Below, in pieces: positions 1-11,823 of a stretch of DNA of 64,000 bases (its first letter is position 1; each line of letters opens with the position of its first letter). The DNA comes from Heterodera schachtii (Eukaryota; Nematoda; Chromadorea; Rhabditida; Heteroderidae): NCBI GenBank assembly GCA_023374025.1, contig SIJG01000092.1, forward strand, positions 62,001 to 126,000, given 5' to 3'. A program made the translations under genes and the position numbers. Below the pieces are notes generated by a model. The model saw only the letters and a program-made list of their open reading frames with translations. It did no database searches and was not told the DNA's origin.

Positions 1-175
1 TTAGAGATTGAATTTTAAAAATTTCCATTTCTTATGGGTCTATTTTGAAAATTTTAAGGTCGATTCTTAGGGGTGTATTTTTCGTTTTTATTGCATTTTT
101 GCTAATAATTTTGGAAAAAAAGCCTAAATAAGGGCAAAAACTTATTTTAGCAAACATCTAAATTATGGATTTTTA
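1..175. mobile_element. Partial transposon remnant at window edge
   Basis: The sequence around 50-110 (GGGTGTATTTTTCG followed by TTTTTATTGCATTTTT) matches the interior of the hAT-like element at 26503-27087. No terminus is visible because the element runs off the left edge. It is annotated only by similarity. Confidence 0.4.
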
Positions 176-1003
176 AGAAAAAACATTCAAAATAAGGATT
201 TCTAAGGTCGAATAAAGGCCGTTAAAAGCAAAATTCTCAAACAAAAAATTTGTGGTAGCTGCAGAGAAAATAAGTAAAAAGTTATAAATCCGGGTCCTAT
301 TCATCAAAAACAATCAAATTTAAAATGAAAATTATACTATTTAAATATATAAATATTATTAAGAAATTAAATATTCGGAGATATTCCAAAAATAAATAAG
401 TAAAAGGAATTAAATAAAATTTACATATTACACAAATTTAAAAAAATGTTTAAAAACTAACAATTTAAATAACAAATCGAAATAAAAATTTAATTAATTA
501 ATTATTACTAAAATTGAAACAATATAAAATCCTTTAATCTTATTTGGAAGGGTTGACAAAAAAATCAGCATAAATAAAGAAAATGAAAAAGAAAAAATGA
601 TAATAAGAAAAAAATAAAGCAAAAAATGTAAAACAAAATTATAATAAATTACCCAAAATGGAACAAATAAAAATAATTTCATAATTTATAAATGAATAAT
701 TTGCTATTGTTAAAGTCGAAATGAATAAAAAAATCAATTGATTGAAAAAAAAATTAGTAAAATAATAAAAATTTAAATTCAAATTATTTATATAATTAAT
801 TTGGCAAGACAAAAAAAAGTAAGTTCATTCATTCATTGACCGAGGATAAAAAATGAATAAAAAAAAAGACAAAAAACAACAAATAAAATAAAAAAAATAA
901 ATTTTACTCTTTAAAATATTCATACAATTACAGAAAAACTAAACACACCAAATACTGCTTATGTACAAATATATCTAACAAATAAAAAAAACATATTAAA
1001 GTT
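176..1003. repeat. AT-rich mosaic repeat without recognisable exon core
   Basis: No gene seen. At about 365-530 it holds a copy of the segment that elsewhere (9310-9450, 43040-43160, 60120-60250) precedes an IEL-type core; shared landmarks are GGAGATATTCC and ACAAATTAAAAAGAAT. Here the core itself is missing or unrecognisable. Confidence 0.5.
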
Positions 1004-1010
1004 GGCAGGC

Positions 1011-1046
1011 GGCGAAGGAGCCCTAGGAGGAGATAGAGGAAGATGC
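1011..1046 (+). pseudogene. SEDT-type micro-exon remnant
   Basis: A G+C-rich patch in AT-rich flanks. Read toward the donor position it gives K-E-P-stop-E-E-I-E-E-D-A, ending at ATGAGT where better copies have GTGAGT. It contains a stop and the donor GT has become AT, so it is a decayed copy if the exon reading is right. Confidence 0.25.
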
Positions 1047-1053
1047 ATGAGTT

Positions 1054-2570
1054 TAAAATAAATAAATAATGCCGATATTCTAATTTATAAAAATAAATAA
1101 ACAATATTTAGATTTTAATAAAGTGAAAATTAATTACTTTGACAATTTATTTTAAAAGTACAATAATATATGAATCTTATTATTTTAACATTATCTAATT
1201 AATTTTCTCATTAAAATTAAAACCAAAATTTAAGAAATAAAATTCAATTTTCTTCTTTTAGTTTGCGTGAAAAAATTCTACTTCATATATTTTAAATATA
1301 AATTAAAATTCAAAATATATGCAAAATATTAAACAATAAAATAAATATTAAAAAATCATTTTAGACGAATTAATTTAAAATAATAATGAGAAGGAAAAGA
1401 GACATTTATTTTCTGGAAAAAACTTATTATGACCATTTTTTATTCTTCCTTAGACTAAAAGAAATAATTAAAGAAATTTTGAAAATTTGAGTGGAATCTG
1501 TTAACAGATCTTGCCCAAAAATTGTCCAAAATTTGTGATTTTTTTAGCAAAAAAAATTTCAGAAATTCTAAAATTTTGACTGTTCTTTAAGGCATTTTAG
1601 GGCAATTAAAATATTTGTTAACAGATTTTCGCCAAAAATGAACAAAATTTTGATAGCATTTATAGCATCGAAATAAATCATTAGCACCAAAATTTGAAAA
1701 ATTTAAGGAAAAGTCACAAAAATCCGTAAACCGTAAGCTGGAAAAAAAAAATTATTTAACCGTAAATTCCATAATTATCACTCAGCGAAAACAACCAAAA
1801 ATTTAAACGAAAATTTTTTAAAGAAATTATATAAACTAATGCAATAAATAAAATAAATAAATTTTCTAAAAAAAATATAAACCAAATAATAAATCTAAGA
1901 ATAACAATTATAAGTAATTAATATAAACAGATATCCATATCATAAATTTGAAAATATCCAAAAAATAATGATAAACTAGTCACATGGATATATGTTGAAT
2001 AATATAATTAATATTTATGAATGTATAATTTAAAAAAGCAACTTTTATGTTTTTTAAATTTTCAAATAAAAAACAATTAAAAGCCCAAAAAGTATATTTG
2101 GTAGAAATTAAAAGTTGTTTAGTGGAAAAGAAAAAAGGTAACAAAACCTGAAATAATAAAAATTCATTTCTATTTATGAATTCACAAAATCTTAATAATA
2201 TTTATTATCAAAAAAATAATAATATTTATCTTATACAAATGAATTTTCAAGAAAAGTAATTTTTTTTTTTACAAATAAAAATTACCAAAAACAACAAAAT
2301 GTTAAATTAGAATTCATTAAATGTTATGTTCAATTAAAAAAAATGCCGTAAAGAAACCAAATTACGAAAATATCCTAAAAATTCGTAACCGTAAGCAGGA
2401 AAAAAGTAATTATTTAACTCTAAATTGCATAATTATGATTCATCAAAAACAATCAAAAATATAAATGAAAAAGCTTTTCAAAAAATTATAATTGAGCCTT
2501 TATAAAATTATAAAATAAATAAATAAAAATACTATTAAAAACATAAACTTTAGACAAACAGTTTTATAAA
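1054..2570. repeat. AT-rich mosaic spacer with element remnants
   Basis: No gene seen. At 1484-1640 there is a remnant of the dispersed family marked by TTTGAGTGNNATCTGTTAACAGAT, also found at 4684, 51600, 53210 and 56560. Copies of an intron-like segment with CATCAAAAACAATCAAAAAT occur near 1780 and 2440. Confidence 0.4.
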
Positions 2571-2575
2571 TTCAG

Positions 2576-2610
2576 GAGGAAGTGAGGCCGTGGTGTACGA
2601 GGAATCCGTC
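2576..2610 (+). pseudogene. SEDT-type micro-exon remnant
   Basis: Preceded by an intact acceptor-like AAATTCAG. The core begins E-E-V-R-P and, after a one-base shift, continues V-Y-E-E-S up to GTAGAT, the position of GTGAGT in other copies. The same ACATGAATAAAAC intron start follows. At 35 nt it is one base short of the 36-nt norm, which breaks the frame. Confidence 0.3.
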
Positions 2611-2639
2611 GTAGATACATGAATAAAACAGCAAATATT

Positions 2640-3740
2640 TAATCAAATAAAACTAATTATATAATTAATACATAACAATAAATAAATTTATTTTTATTAA
2701 TAAAACGAACAAGACAAAAAGCATTAAATTACTTATGAAAAATCTCAATTCCTTAATATAACTGCAAAAATATATATTTTTTAATTTTAACAGCAAAGAA
2801 AAATTTAAATAATAAAGACACAAAAATAAATTACCAAAAAAACCAATTTCTTTTTAAATGCTCGTAAATCTTCCTTTTTTTCACTTTATCATTTGATTCA
2901 AATTCATCCATTGGCGCTAATAAAAGTGCTTTTGTTAAAAATGGGGAAAATATGGACGAAATGTCAAACTAATGAAGTCATTTCTATTTATATACGAAGA
3001 GTCTAATGAAAAAAATAAATAAATATTTGGTATTATATAATATAAAATAATATTTTAACGGCTAAAAAAATGAAGAAGAAAAATCCGTAACAGCCAAGAG
3101 ATTAATAAAATCAAATTATTAATGATGTGCTGAAAAGAACAAAACAATTTAATTTGTAGAGAACAAGGAAAAAGTAAATGTTATGAAAAAATGCAATTTG
3201 TAACATTAAAATAAAAATATATTAATAAACAAAAGATTTATTAATAAGGTGGCAAAACATTGCTAAAAATTGTAATGATAGAATTAAATAGAAAAAGACG
3301 GAAAATAAAAATATAATAAAAAAAATAAAGACTGATTTATTCTTTAAGAAAAAATGAAAATCCAATAAAAATTAATTTTAAATTATTCGGACATAACAAT
3401 TAAAAATTAAATCTTCTTAGCGCGGGTTTTAAGTTTTAAAAATGGCAAAATATTTTTAGTTTGTTAAAAAGAGGGACAAATAAGGACGAAATGTCAAAAT
3501 AATGAAAGTACGCCCTATTAATATATATCCGAGGTATGGGTCTATCTATATTGTCGTTTACCAAAATAAGATTTTTAAGACGAAAGCACAATAATTAAAA
3601 CATAATAATTTATCGACTAGAAAAAATTAAAACAAAAAAATATTCTAATAAACAAAAATTGAAAATATTTAAAAAACTAATAATAATAAAAAATAGTATG
3701 AATGAAAAAACATATTATTTTTACTTCTTACTCTGATGGT
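2640..3740. repeat. AT-rich mosaic spacer
   Basis: Mostly intron-like repeat segments. Near 3085-3110 lies a weak copy of the VTAKRLIK-type core (GTA ACA GCC AAG AGA TTA) found better preserved at 3751 and 44487. No other gene is supported. Confidence 0.35.
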
Positions 3741-3750
3741 TCTTTTACAG

Positions 3751-3780
3751 GAATGTTGAAGTAACAGCAAGAGATTAATA
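3751..3780 (+). other. Candidate short exon, EVTA type
   Basis: An acceptor-like TTCTTTTACAG is followed by codons reading N-V-E-V-T-A-R-D and then TAA. Related cores at 44487 (S-I-E-V-T-A-K-R), 3085 and 7690 share the downstream AAGAGATTAATAAAA. It could be a terminal exon or simply a conserved repeat motif. Confidence 0.28.
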
Positions 3781-4114
3781 AAAACAAAATATTAAATTAA
3801 TTTAAAATGATAAAAATAATTAACAATATTAAAAGTTAAATTTGCAAAACTATTCAAACATAAATTTTTTAATATAAAAAAGTGAATTAAAAACTAATTA
3901 AAATGCAATATCGTAACGTAAAAAATAAATATTCTCCCAAATTCAAAAAGTATTTGAACTCTTCCTCATTAATGAAACAGTTACAATTTAAAAATTAAAT
4001 AATAAAACAAAAAAATATATATTTAAAAAATTGTTAATAGAATTAATTTTCCTAAATCAACAAAAATAACATAAAATCCAAATAAAGCATATTTAATAAT
4101 TTCTAATTGAAAAG

Positions 4115-4142
4115 AAGACGAACAGAGCTGTCGGAAGACACA
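4115..4142 (+). pseudogene. SEDT-type micro-exon remnant
   Basis: Reads T-E-L-S-E-D-T (ACA GAG CTG TCG GAA GAC ACA) immediately before GCGAGT. The same E-D-T is written GAG GAC ACT at 51517 and GAG GAC ACG at 41135, so the differences fall at third positions. It is shorter than 36 nt on the 5' side, and the donor is GC rather than GT. Confidence 0.32.
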
Positions 4143-4545
4143 GCGAGTTTAAATGTAATCTTATAATTAAAAATAATAATTTAAATTGCATTCATTTAAT
4201 TATATTTATTAATTTAAAAAATAAAACCACAAGAATATATTCCGAAATAGGTATGTTCATACAATTCTTTTTTTTATAAATTCAAATAAATGATGAGATA
4301 AATGGAAAAATACGAAATAATCAAATAAATGTGCATATATTTGGGATTGATGAATAATGGCAACTATGAGCAAGAAAATAAAATGAAAAAATAATCAATA
4401 TTCGAATTTGTAATATTTAATGTGGCAAATAATTCGCAAACAATAAATATTCCAATGAGATTTTAATCCTTTTTCAATCAGTAAATATTTTAATAAACTA
4501 AATTATCATTAGAGGAAATATTAAAAATATTTTTATTAATACATT

Positions 4546-4567
4546 CAACCGTTGGTGTTCACAACAC
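4546..4567 (+). pseudogene. Truncated micro-exon core with GTGAGT donor
   Basis: Lies in the GTGGCAAATAATTCG...TTATTAATAC segment that carries SEDT cores elsewhere. Only about 22 nt remain and the acceptor AG is lost (ACATT instead of ACGAG), but GTGAGT at 4568-4573 is intact. Confidence 0.28.
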
Positions 4568-4909
4568 GTGAGTTCAATTTGTAAAATTTGAAATTTATTA
4601 AAAGAAAAGCATAAAAAATAAAACTCATAAAAATTAATCGTAATAATTAGAAAAAAAACTAATTATATTTAATAAAATTTAAATGGAGTCAGAGGCCAAT
4701 TTTGGGATTGGCTTTAATTTGAGTGTGATTTGTTAACACATCTTGTCTAAAGTATCCAAAAAGTTAGGATAACAAATTTATTAACAAAATAATGAACATA
4801 ATTTCTTAACTAATCATCTGATAAAAGAATAATGCATCTAAAAATAGAAAAAACATAAAAATATTTCAAAATTTTAAATAATTAATTAAAAGCCTTCAAA
4901 TTTATAAAG

Positions 4910-4957
4910 TGATGATGCTGGAGCACGTAGAGAAGACTAAGAGGGACGAAAGTTAGA
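4910..4957 (+). other. Candidate exon core, LEH/LDH type, copy 1
   Basis: Follows ATTTATAAAG. Reads M-M-L-E-H-V-E-K-T-K-R-D-E-S and then TAG. Paralogues at 7400 (I-V-L-D-H-I) and 46016 share the flanks almost base for base, while the core itself differs. This pattern of variable core in constant flank recurs across the window. Confidence 0.3.
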
Positions 4958-5125
4958 GGACATGAAATTAAATAAACTGATTATTAATTTATAATTAAAA
5001 TTTAATTTATAATAAATTTAATTTTAAAATATTATATACATAGCAAAAAAGAAAATAGAAAATTAAATAAATTAATGGTATTAAAATTTGGATATTTAAT
5101 AAAAATGGTTTTCTAACCTTCAATT

Positions 5126-5149
5126 GAAAGTGTCTTGGAAAGTGACTTT
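5126..5149 (+). other. Candidate exon core, SVLESDF type, copy 1
   Basis: Codons give E-S-V-L-E-S-D-F. Related cores at 10463 (R-V-V-E-S-D-L) and 47823 (S-V-L-K-R-G-F) keep the same register, and both of those have an intact ATTCAG acceptor. In this copy the acceptor region reads TTCAATTGAAAG. Confidence 0.28.
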
Positions 5150-5329
5150 AATGTTTACATTTTTATTTTTACAATTATAATGAAATTTTGTGTATATTAA
5201 GAAAAAATAATAATTTTATATATTTTATGTTTTGATTTAAAAGAAAACCAAAAGCATGTTTTAGTGAAAATTAATAAGATAAAATCAAAACATTGAAAAT
5301 CATTATTAATATTTCTTCAAGAAATTAAG

Positions 5330-5560
5330 CGAATTGTAAGCCTTCAATGAATCTCCTTTTTTTGCATAATTTACATTTTAACTGGTACTCTTCCGGGACA
5401 AGAATAATATCGGGTTTCGGCACAATTGACAAATTTTTGTTGTATTTTCAAAAAACAATAAAAAATTTTTTTTATTTTGAAAAAATCAATAAAATTTACT
5501 GCGGCAAAAAATTTCCGGCCCACAAAATTCCACTTAAGATTACAATGACCTAAAATTTGT
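5330..5560 (+). repeat. Segment paralogous to 50690-50870
   Basis: Shares long stretches with 50690-50870, including AAGCGAATTGTAAGC, TCTCCTTTTTT, ACATTTTAACTG and AATATCGGGTTTCGG. The 68-codon open frame here is not preserved in the paralogue, so I do not call it a gene. Confidence 0.6.
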
Positions 5561-5767
5561 CATGCAAAAATTGGTCATTTTAATTAATTTCTTGAGGTTC
5601 TCGGTTCTCGACTCCTTGACTCGAAAAAAATTACATTCTATTTAAGGATAAGATTGAAAAATTCGAAAATTTGGTCTGAATCAAAAAGGATTTGAATTAT
5701 TCAAACGGTTTCAAAAATTGATATTTTAAAATGAAATTTGAAACCATTAATATATAAAAGTGAAAAG

Positions 5768-5788
5768 GCTTTGATATCAGAGGACACT
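5768..5788 (+). pseudogene. SEDT-type micro-exon, deletion derivative
   Basis: Reads A-L-I-S-E-D-T right after AAAAG and before ATGACT, then the usual ACATGAATAAAACAACACATTTTAAC intron. Compared with the paralogue at 51340-51540, the preceding intron and the first part of the exon are deleted here, and the donor GT is lost. Confidence 0.35.
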
Positions 5789-6159
5789 ATGACTTACATG
5801 AATAAAACAACACATTTTAACCCAATTAAAACTAATTTAATAATTAATGCAATAAATAGAATAAATTTATTTTTATTAAAAAATATCAGCAAAATAATAA
5901 AAATAAGAATTTAAAAAAGATGCTCTCAATTCTTTCTAATGTATAATTTATAGAAGAAAAAACCTAAAAATGTACTACAAAATATTTTTTTGTTAATACG
6001 AGGTCACCAATCCGTACTCGGAGGTACTCCAAATACAATAAAATGAATTAAATACATTTAATATTACACAAATTAAAAAGATTATTATTTAAAAATTTAA
6101 TAATAATAATTTTTATTAACAAATCTAAATAAAATAAACATTTTGATTTTTTTTTTGTG

Positions 6160-6195
6160 ATTGAATAAGACGCAATAGATTTTGGTGGATCTGAC
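6160..6195 (+). pseudogene. IEL-type micro-exon with stop codon
   Basis: Twelve codons: V/I-E-stop-D-A-I-D-F-G-G-S-D, then GAGAGA in place of GTGAGT and the family intron ACCTGAA.AAAGAG. The position and register match the intact copies at 9452 and 11788. The stop at codon 3 and the lost donor mark it as dead. Confidence 0.38.
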
Positions 6196-7239
6196 GAGAG
6201 ATACCTGAACAAAGAGAACATATTTACTCCAATAAATAGCTTTACACAATTAATACATAATAAATAAAATAAAGATATTTTTATTAATTAAATATTAGCA
6301 AAATAATAAAAATAAGAAAAAGAATTAAAAAGGTGCATTCAATTCTTTTATAAATATTAATTTAAAAACCTAAAAACTAAGGTACGCAGATGGTCGGTTA
6401 ACCTAACTAATTAATTGTAACAAATTCAAAAAAACGAATTATATTGAATAAAATTCAAATGAATAAAAATCATCCTCAAATTTTTTCTTATTAACACATA
6501 ATTATTGATTTAAAAATATAGTTATTTGAACATTAATAAGAAAGAATCAATAGCCAGAAAAAATATTTCGGGGGGGGGAGAGAATCAACTTTTTTGGCAA
6601 AATTTTTTTTAGTGTTATATTAAAATCGGGTAAATCGGGGTCCGGAGATGCTGATAGCCACCACCAGAAAATTTTTTTTTGGAATTTTAATGATTTTATT
6701 GAAAAAAAATTTCGCTGGAAAATTTTTCATTTTTCATTTCGGGGTGGAGGAAGAGGGGAATTCCTCACCTCCCCTGGCTAACAAGCTTTCAATGAAAGCA
6801 ATAATACTTATAAAATTAAAATTTTACCGAATCAATTTTTTATTTTAATCGATATTGCATAATAAAAAATATTATAACTAAATTTTAAAAATAAATAATT
6901 CATATTTCTATTGTAGATGAAAATTGGCGCTGAGAAGAACAAAACATTTTAGTGTTCCAGAAAAAATCCTCTATAAATTTAAAAATTTAATTATTCTTAA
7001 TAAAAAAGCCCATGCATAATCATTAAAAATACATCTCATCGTTGCATGATTATTTATTTATTTTTCTTTAATTAAAAATTAAAAAAACAAAATTTATCGA
7101 AAATTCCGATTTAAATTTTATAATTATGAAAGAGTAGATAAATTCTATAAACTAAAATAAGAAAAAATTATAGATCAATTAATATTTATTATAAGCAGAA
7201 ATGTTAGGATTAAAATTGTATGATTAAAAAATTTGCTAA

Positions 7240-7560
7240 AACGAAGAATTAGGATAACAAATTTATTAACAAAGTAATTTCTTAACTAATCATCTGATAA
7301 AGAATAAATGCATCTAAAAATAGAAAAAACAAATAAAATACAAAATATTTCCAAAACCTTAAATTAATAATAAAAATTTAAATCCTCAAATTTATAAAGT
7401 GATCGTGCTGGATCACATATGGAGATGAATCAAAGCTTAGAGGTCATGAAATTTTATTATATATTATTAAAAAGCGAATAATTTGAAATTTAAATTTAAT
7501 TTATAATAAATTTAATTTATAAATATTATAAACATAGCAACAAAAAAAAAAGTACAAAAA
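7240..7560 (+). repeat. AT-rich segment paralogous to 4770-5060 and 45855-46160
   Basis: Three copies share GGATAACAAATTTATTAAC, TAATGCATCTAAAAATAGAA and TTTATAAAGT. Each carries a different GC-richer core; here it is 7400-7442 (I-V-L-D-H-I then a frameshift toward G-D-E-S-K-L). The flanks are more similar between copies than the cores. Confidence 0.6.
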
Positions 7561-8140
7561 ATTTAAAAGAAATTATAGTATTAAAATCTGAATATTTAGC
7601 GTAATTTCTAATATGAAAAAAAAATTATTATATATGCATAGTTTATATTTTTTACTGGTCTGGTACCGGATTATATTAAATAAAAGTGAAAAATGACGTG
7701 GTATTCCGCAAGAGATTAAATAAAATAAATAAACAAAATTAATTGTGAATAATTTAATAAAAATGGAAGTAAATTTCTAAAATAAAAAACAGCAAAAAAT
7801 TAAAAAATTAAACAATATAAAAAAGAATGTTTAAAAAATAAAACAGAAAATAAAGTGTTAAAACATGAAAATTAGTGCATTCTCAAATAATTGTTGAGAT
7901 TTGTTCTCCTATATTTTTTCGGAATGTGCCAATTTTTCAGGTATTTTATTCGGATGAAATCATGCAATATTAATATATCTTAAGCAGCGTGCTTTTTTCA
8001 AAAAAAAAATTCAATATAAATAAATTTTAAATAATTAATATTTCAAACTAAAGTTAAGTATTTTTGATGTTAATTTAATAAATGAGCAAAAAAATAATAG
8101 ACTCAAATTATCAGCTAAAAATGAATAAAAATAAAAAAGA

Positions 8141-8449
8141 TTAAATCATTCTTGGTATCATCCGATAGCACTAACATTTCTCTATTAGTTAAATTTCAAA
8201 AAATTGGTCAAGTTTGAGCAAGGTTATGTCCAAAAGTAGATATTATTGTTTTTTATTTTATTTTCTTGCAATCGATAGTGCTATTAGTTGCAAAATTTCA
8301 AAAAATTTCGTTAGTCTTTAAAAAAGTTATAGCCAAAAATGTTTGAAAACCCGGTTCTTTGGATACTATTGGCCATAACTTTGCTCAAACTTGACCAAAT
8401 TTTTTGAGAAATACTAGGACTATCGAATGATACCAAGAATGTTTAATTT
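8141..8449. repeat. Imperfect inverted repeat
   Basis: 8141-8231 is the reverse complement, imperfectly, of 8371-8449: TTCTTGGTATCATCCGATAG on the left faces CTATCGAATGATACCAAGAA on the right. A third related unit lies between (about 8265-8335). I see no coding potential; it looks like the body of a degenerate fold-back or hAT-type element. Confidence 0.7.
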
Positions 8450-8544
8450 CATTGACATTAAAAAATGTTAAGAGCAGTTTTTTGTTGAAAATTTCCAATT
8501 GATGGTTTTTATACAACGCCCTTATTGATGGTTTGTATAACGAT

Positions 8545-8690
8545 TCATCACCCTGCTCAAGAGTCTCGGTCTAGAGTCTCGACTTGAGAAAAGTCTCGGA
8601 TTTTTTTTGATCTCGGTCTCGAGTCTCGGTCTTGGGTTTTCAGTCTCGGTCTTCGAGACCAAGACTTTTTTACACTCCTAATGTTTGGCT
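8545..8690. mobile_element. hAT-like terminus with GAGTCTCGGTCT subrepeats
   Basis: Several degenerate copies of GAGTCTCGGTCT end in TTTTTTACACTCCTA, whose complement TAGGAGTGTAAAAAA resembles a hAT end. The same ACACTCCTAATG string occurs inside the hAT element at 38910. The other end was not found, so this is a fragment or an unrecognised full element with the inverted repeat just upstream. Confidence 0.4.
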
Positions 8691-9451
8691 TTTGGTAAAC
8701 TTAATTTTATAAATTTGTCATATTTCCTAAATAAATTAATATTCCTTTTGTTTAATTTTTTAATTAAGAATATTTGTATGTACATGCCTATTTCGGAATA
8801 TAGTATTTAGTTTAAATTAAATATTTATAAATAATTGAATGCAATTTTTTTAATTCTTTATCTTAGCTTTACTTTAATTGGGTTAAATAATTTTTATTTG
8901 TTTTATAATTTCTCTTACTTTTTCTAAGAACACATTTTATTTAAATCTGAGAACACTGTGCCATCAATTTAGCAATTATAATTAGCTTAAAATGCTTCCA
9001 CAATATATCTTTAGTTTCAAAATAAATATTATAATACATTTATTAAAGGAAAAATAAATTGAGAAAATAAACAATTTGCTAAATATAAAAAAATGTTTTA
9101 TAAAACTTGAAAATGAATTAATAACATAATATAATAAATAAAGACTTGACTTGACTTATTCTTTAAGAAAAAACGAAATTTGGATAAAAATTATTTTAAA
9201 TCATTCGGACACCAAAAACAAAAATTTTAATAATAGAAAGAAAAGTTTAATTTTAATAATAGCATAAATAAATATAAATAAATGACTTATTTTATTAGTT
9301 TATGAAAAACATATTTATACACTCAGAGATATTCCAAAATACAATAAAATAAATTAAATAAGATTTAAATATGACATAAATTAAAGAGAATATTTTCAAT
9401 AACAAATCTAAATTAATTTTTAATTTTTTTTTCTAAGATGCAAATTCCATC

Positions 9452-9490
9452 ATTGAACTGCTGGGCAAAATAAATTTACAGATATTGAAC
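9452..9490 (+). other. Candidate micro-exon, IEL type, open, with GTGAGT
   Basis: Thirteen codons without a stop, I-E-L-L-G-K-I-N-L-Q-I-L-N, end exactly at GTGAGT (9491). Downstream is the family intron (ACCTTGAATAAAAGAGCACA). The acceptor AG seen at 11784-11785 in another copy is absent here (TTCCATC), so splicing would need a different upstream AG such as TTTCTAAG at 9431-9436. Confidence 0.35.
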
Positions 9491-9719
9491 GTGAGTACCT
9501 TGAATAAAAGAGCACAATTGACTTCAATTAACTGTAATTATACAATTAATAAATAACTTTATTTTTTATTAATAAATATTAGCAAAATAATAAAAATTAA
9601 GAAGAAGAATTAATAAAGATTCATTTAATTTTTTATAAATATTTATTTAAAAAACAAAAAAACTTAAATTAATTAGACAATTAAAAAAAAATGTTTAAGT
9701 TTTTAATAAAGAAAATAAT

Positions 9720-9790
9720 TTTCTAAAATAATTCGAAAACCAGGAGACCCAAAAACCGGCCAAACGGAAACCGGGCGTATCGTTTGAGTA
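9720..9790 (+). repeat. CCGGTTTTCGGTTT-type dispersed repeat
   Basis: A short G+C-richer block with AAAAACCGGCCAAAC and ACCGGGCGTATCG. It recurs at 47340-47430, 52450-52530 and 60535-60600, each time downstream of an IEL/SEDT cassette and its intron. It appears to belong to the amplified module. Function unknown. Confidence 0.5.
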
Positions 9791-9849
9791 TTTAATAAAA
9801 ATGAAGATAATTAATAATTTTGTATTAGCTTACATATAAATAAACCAAA

Positions 9850-9900
9850 GTCGAACTTACGAATACAAAGTATGATGAATGATGAGAATATTAGTTAAAT
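9850..9900 (+). pseudogene. DELMK-type core, degenerate copy
   Basis: V-E-L-T-N-T-K followed, after a one-base shift, by M-M-N-D-E aligns with D-E-L-M-K-I-N-R-M-M-S-E at 10169. Flanks are also shared. The frameshift suggests decay. Confidence 0.25.
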
Positions 9901-10165
9901 TATATAGAAATATAAATAATATTTTTTTAAATGTAAAAAAAAAATCAATGCCTCTCCGAAACTATCACATTTTTTTCTGTTTTATTGAATAAATGAATAA
10001 AACTGAAAAAAATATAATGATTATAATAATAAATGCATTTTAAAAATAAATTCATAATTACTTATGAATTTTACAAAAACATAATTAAAAAACATATTCA
10101 AACAAAGTGAAAAATGAAAAAGTTTAATGACTTTTTCTATGCTTATATTTACACATAAATTAACC

Positions 10166-10222
10166 TATGACGAACTTATGAAGATAAACCGTATGATGAG
10201 TGAAATGATTAGAATTCATTAA
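10166..10222 (+). other. Candidate exon core, DELMK type
   Basis: An open run Y-D-E-L-M-K-I-N-R-M-M-S-E-M-I-R-I-H ends in TAA. It is paralogous to 9850-9900. The methionine/glutamate-rich run stands out in its surroundings, but no donor or acceptor is compelling. Confidence 0.25.
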
Positions 10223-10462
10223 AAACAAATAAATAAATAAATAATTTATTAAAATGAAAAATATTTAATAAAGCTCGACTCCAAAACTCTAACATTGTTT
10301 TCTCTTTTACTTAATAAATGAATAAAATTGATAAAAAATAAATAATAATTATCATAAAGTTAACAAACAAAATAATAACATTTTATGTATTCAAATTGCT
10401 AAAATATTTGTGAAATCTTTTATTAATTTTTTTTTATATTCTAATTTAAATTTTCAATTCAG

Positions 10463-10483
10463 AGAGTCGTGGAAAGTGACCTT
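10463..10483 (+). other. Candidate exon core, SVLESDF type, copy 2
   Basis: An intact acceptor-like TTTTCAATTCAG ends at 10462. Codons then read R-V-V-E-S-D-L, aligning with S-V-L-E-S-D-F at 5129. The AAATGTTTGCC that follows matches the other copies. Confidence 0.3.
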
Positions 10484-11060
10484 AAATGTTTGCCTTTTTT
10501 AATTATTATGAAATTTTAGTAATTTTTAATACGAAAACCAAACTATATTTTCTATAAATTCTAATTTTGTTTAAATAAAAGAAACTAAAAATTTTAATGA
10601 AAAACAATTAAAATAAAAGAGATACTTTGAAAAATCAATAATAATATTTCTTCAAAAAATGAAATAATCCCATCAGTCGCAGATTATATTGTTAATAAAT
10701 AGGAATGTCAATTTTATGAAAAAATAGTAGAAAAAACTCTTTATACATATTTAGTACATATTTTGGACTTTTTTTTTAATATTTCATTTTTTTCTACATC
10801 TTTTTGAGGGTTTTTTACAGAAATTTTTGGAAATCCTCAAAAAAACCCAAAATTTCGGCAATTTTTCATTTTTTTAATATATATTTTGAGAATTTTTGAA
10901 AATTTAGAAATTTCTTGTGAAAAAAAAAAATTAAATGTACCTCTCCAATAATTTTTAAAATGTTAAAAGATGATTCTAAACCTATTTAGGTCATTTTTAT
11001 GCCATTTTATGCCTATTTAACACTTTAAGAAGATTTTTTTCAAAAAATAACCATTTAAAT

Positions 11061-11337
11061 TAGGGTTCAGCCCCGACATGTTTCGGGGAATTACGAAAGT
11101 CGTAAATTGCACTTGAAACAAGATGGAAGTATCTTTAAATGAGTTTTTAAGACTTTTTTGTTCTGGACTTTTTCTTTTTGTGTTTTTTTAGACTTTTTAT
11201 GAAAATTTCCTCCCCGACGAAGGTGTTGTTCCCCGACATTTTTAAAATTTTTCCAGCCATCCCCGACAAATTCTTTCGGGGAATTTCCTCCCCGTTCCCC
11301 GACATTTTGCTCCCCGAGGGCTCGGGGCTGAACCCTA
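11061..11337. mobile_element. hAT-type MITE, 277 bp
   Basis: Terminal inverted repeats start TAGGGTTCAGCCCCGA on both ends, and the flanks carry the 8-bp duplication ATTTAAAT (11053-11060 and 11338-11345). The 8-bp duplication and TAGGG terminus are typical of the hAT superfamily. The interior has no transposase and is rich in TCCCCGACA motifs. The small open frame across its right half is incidental. Confidence 0.9.
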
Positions 11338-11785
11338 ATTTAAATTACACATTTTTGTACATATTTTAGGCTTTTTTTTTACATATTTATGTACATATTT
11401 TGACCAATTTTAGTACATAATTTAGGTTTTTTTTTACATATTTATATACATATTTTGACGAATTTTTGTACATATTTTTGACATCCCTATTAATAAAGAA
11501 TAACACGACAGTAGAAAAAAATTAAATTAAAAATTCATTAAACAAAAGCATTAATTGGAAAATGCACGCCATAATTGTCGTCAAATTTCAACAGTCAGAG
11601 ATTTATTAATTTTATTTATAATTATTATATTTAAATTATTAAAAATTAAGCACCAAATAATTCATGTTTTAATTCTATTCTAAAATTCCATATAATTGAT
11701 GATTATAATGATTATTTGTATTTATTGAATAGATAATTAATTTTAGATCAATTAGCGAAGGAGAATAAAATTGAAATTTTCATAG

Positions 11786-11823
11786 ACATTGAACTCAACA
11801 ACATAGATTTCACAATTGAGCAC
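11786..11823 (+). other. Candidate micro-exon, IEL type, best preserved
   Basis: An acceptor-like GAAATTTTCATAG ends at 11785. After two bases come twelve open codons, I-E-L-N-N-I-D-F-T-I-E-H, and then GTGAGT at 11824. Both splice signals are intact, and the intron start (GTCTGAATAAAAAGCACATC) is the family one. This is the cleanest member of the IEL set: 6160, 9452, 41444, 43163, 46574, 60254. Confidence 0.42.

Noticed and set aside
494..682. Minus-strand hydrophobic 62-codon frame
   Set aside because: Phe/Leu/Ile-rich translation of AT-rich DNA, no conservation in paralogous segments; chance opening.
6003..6023. SEDT-like core V-T-N-P-Y-S-E
   Set aside because: The right half (CTCGGAGGTACTCC) matches the intron motif GGAGATATTCC of another segment, so this is a join between two repeat segments rather than an exon.
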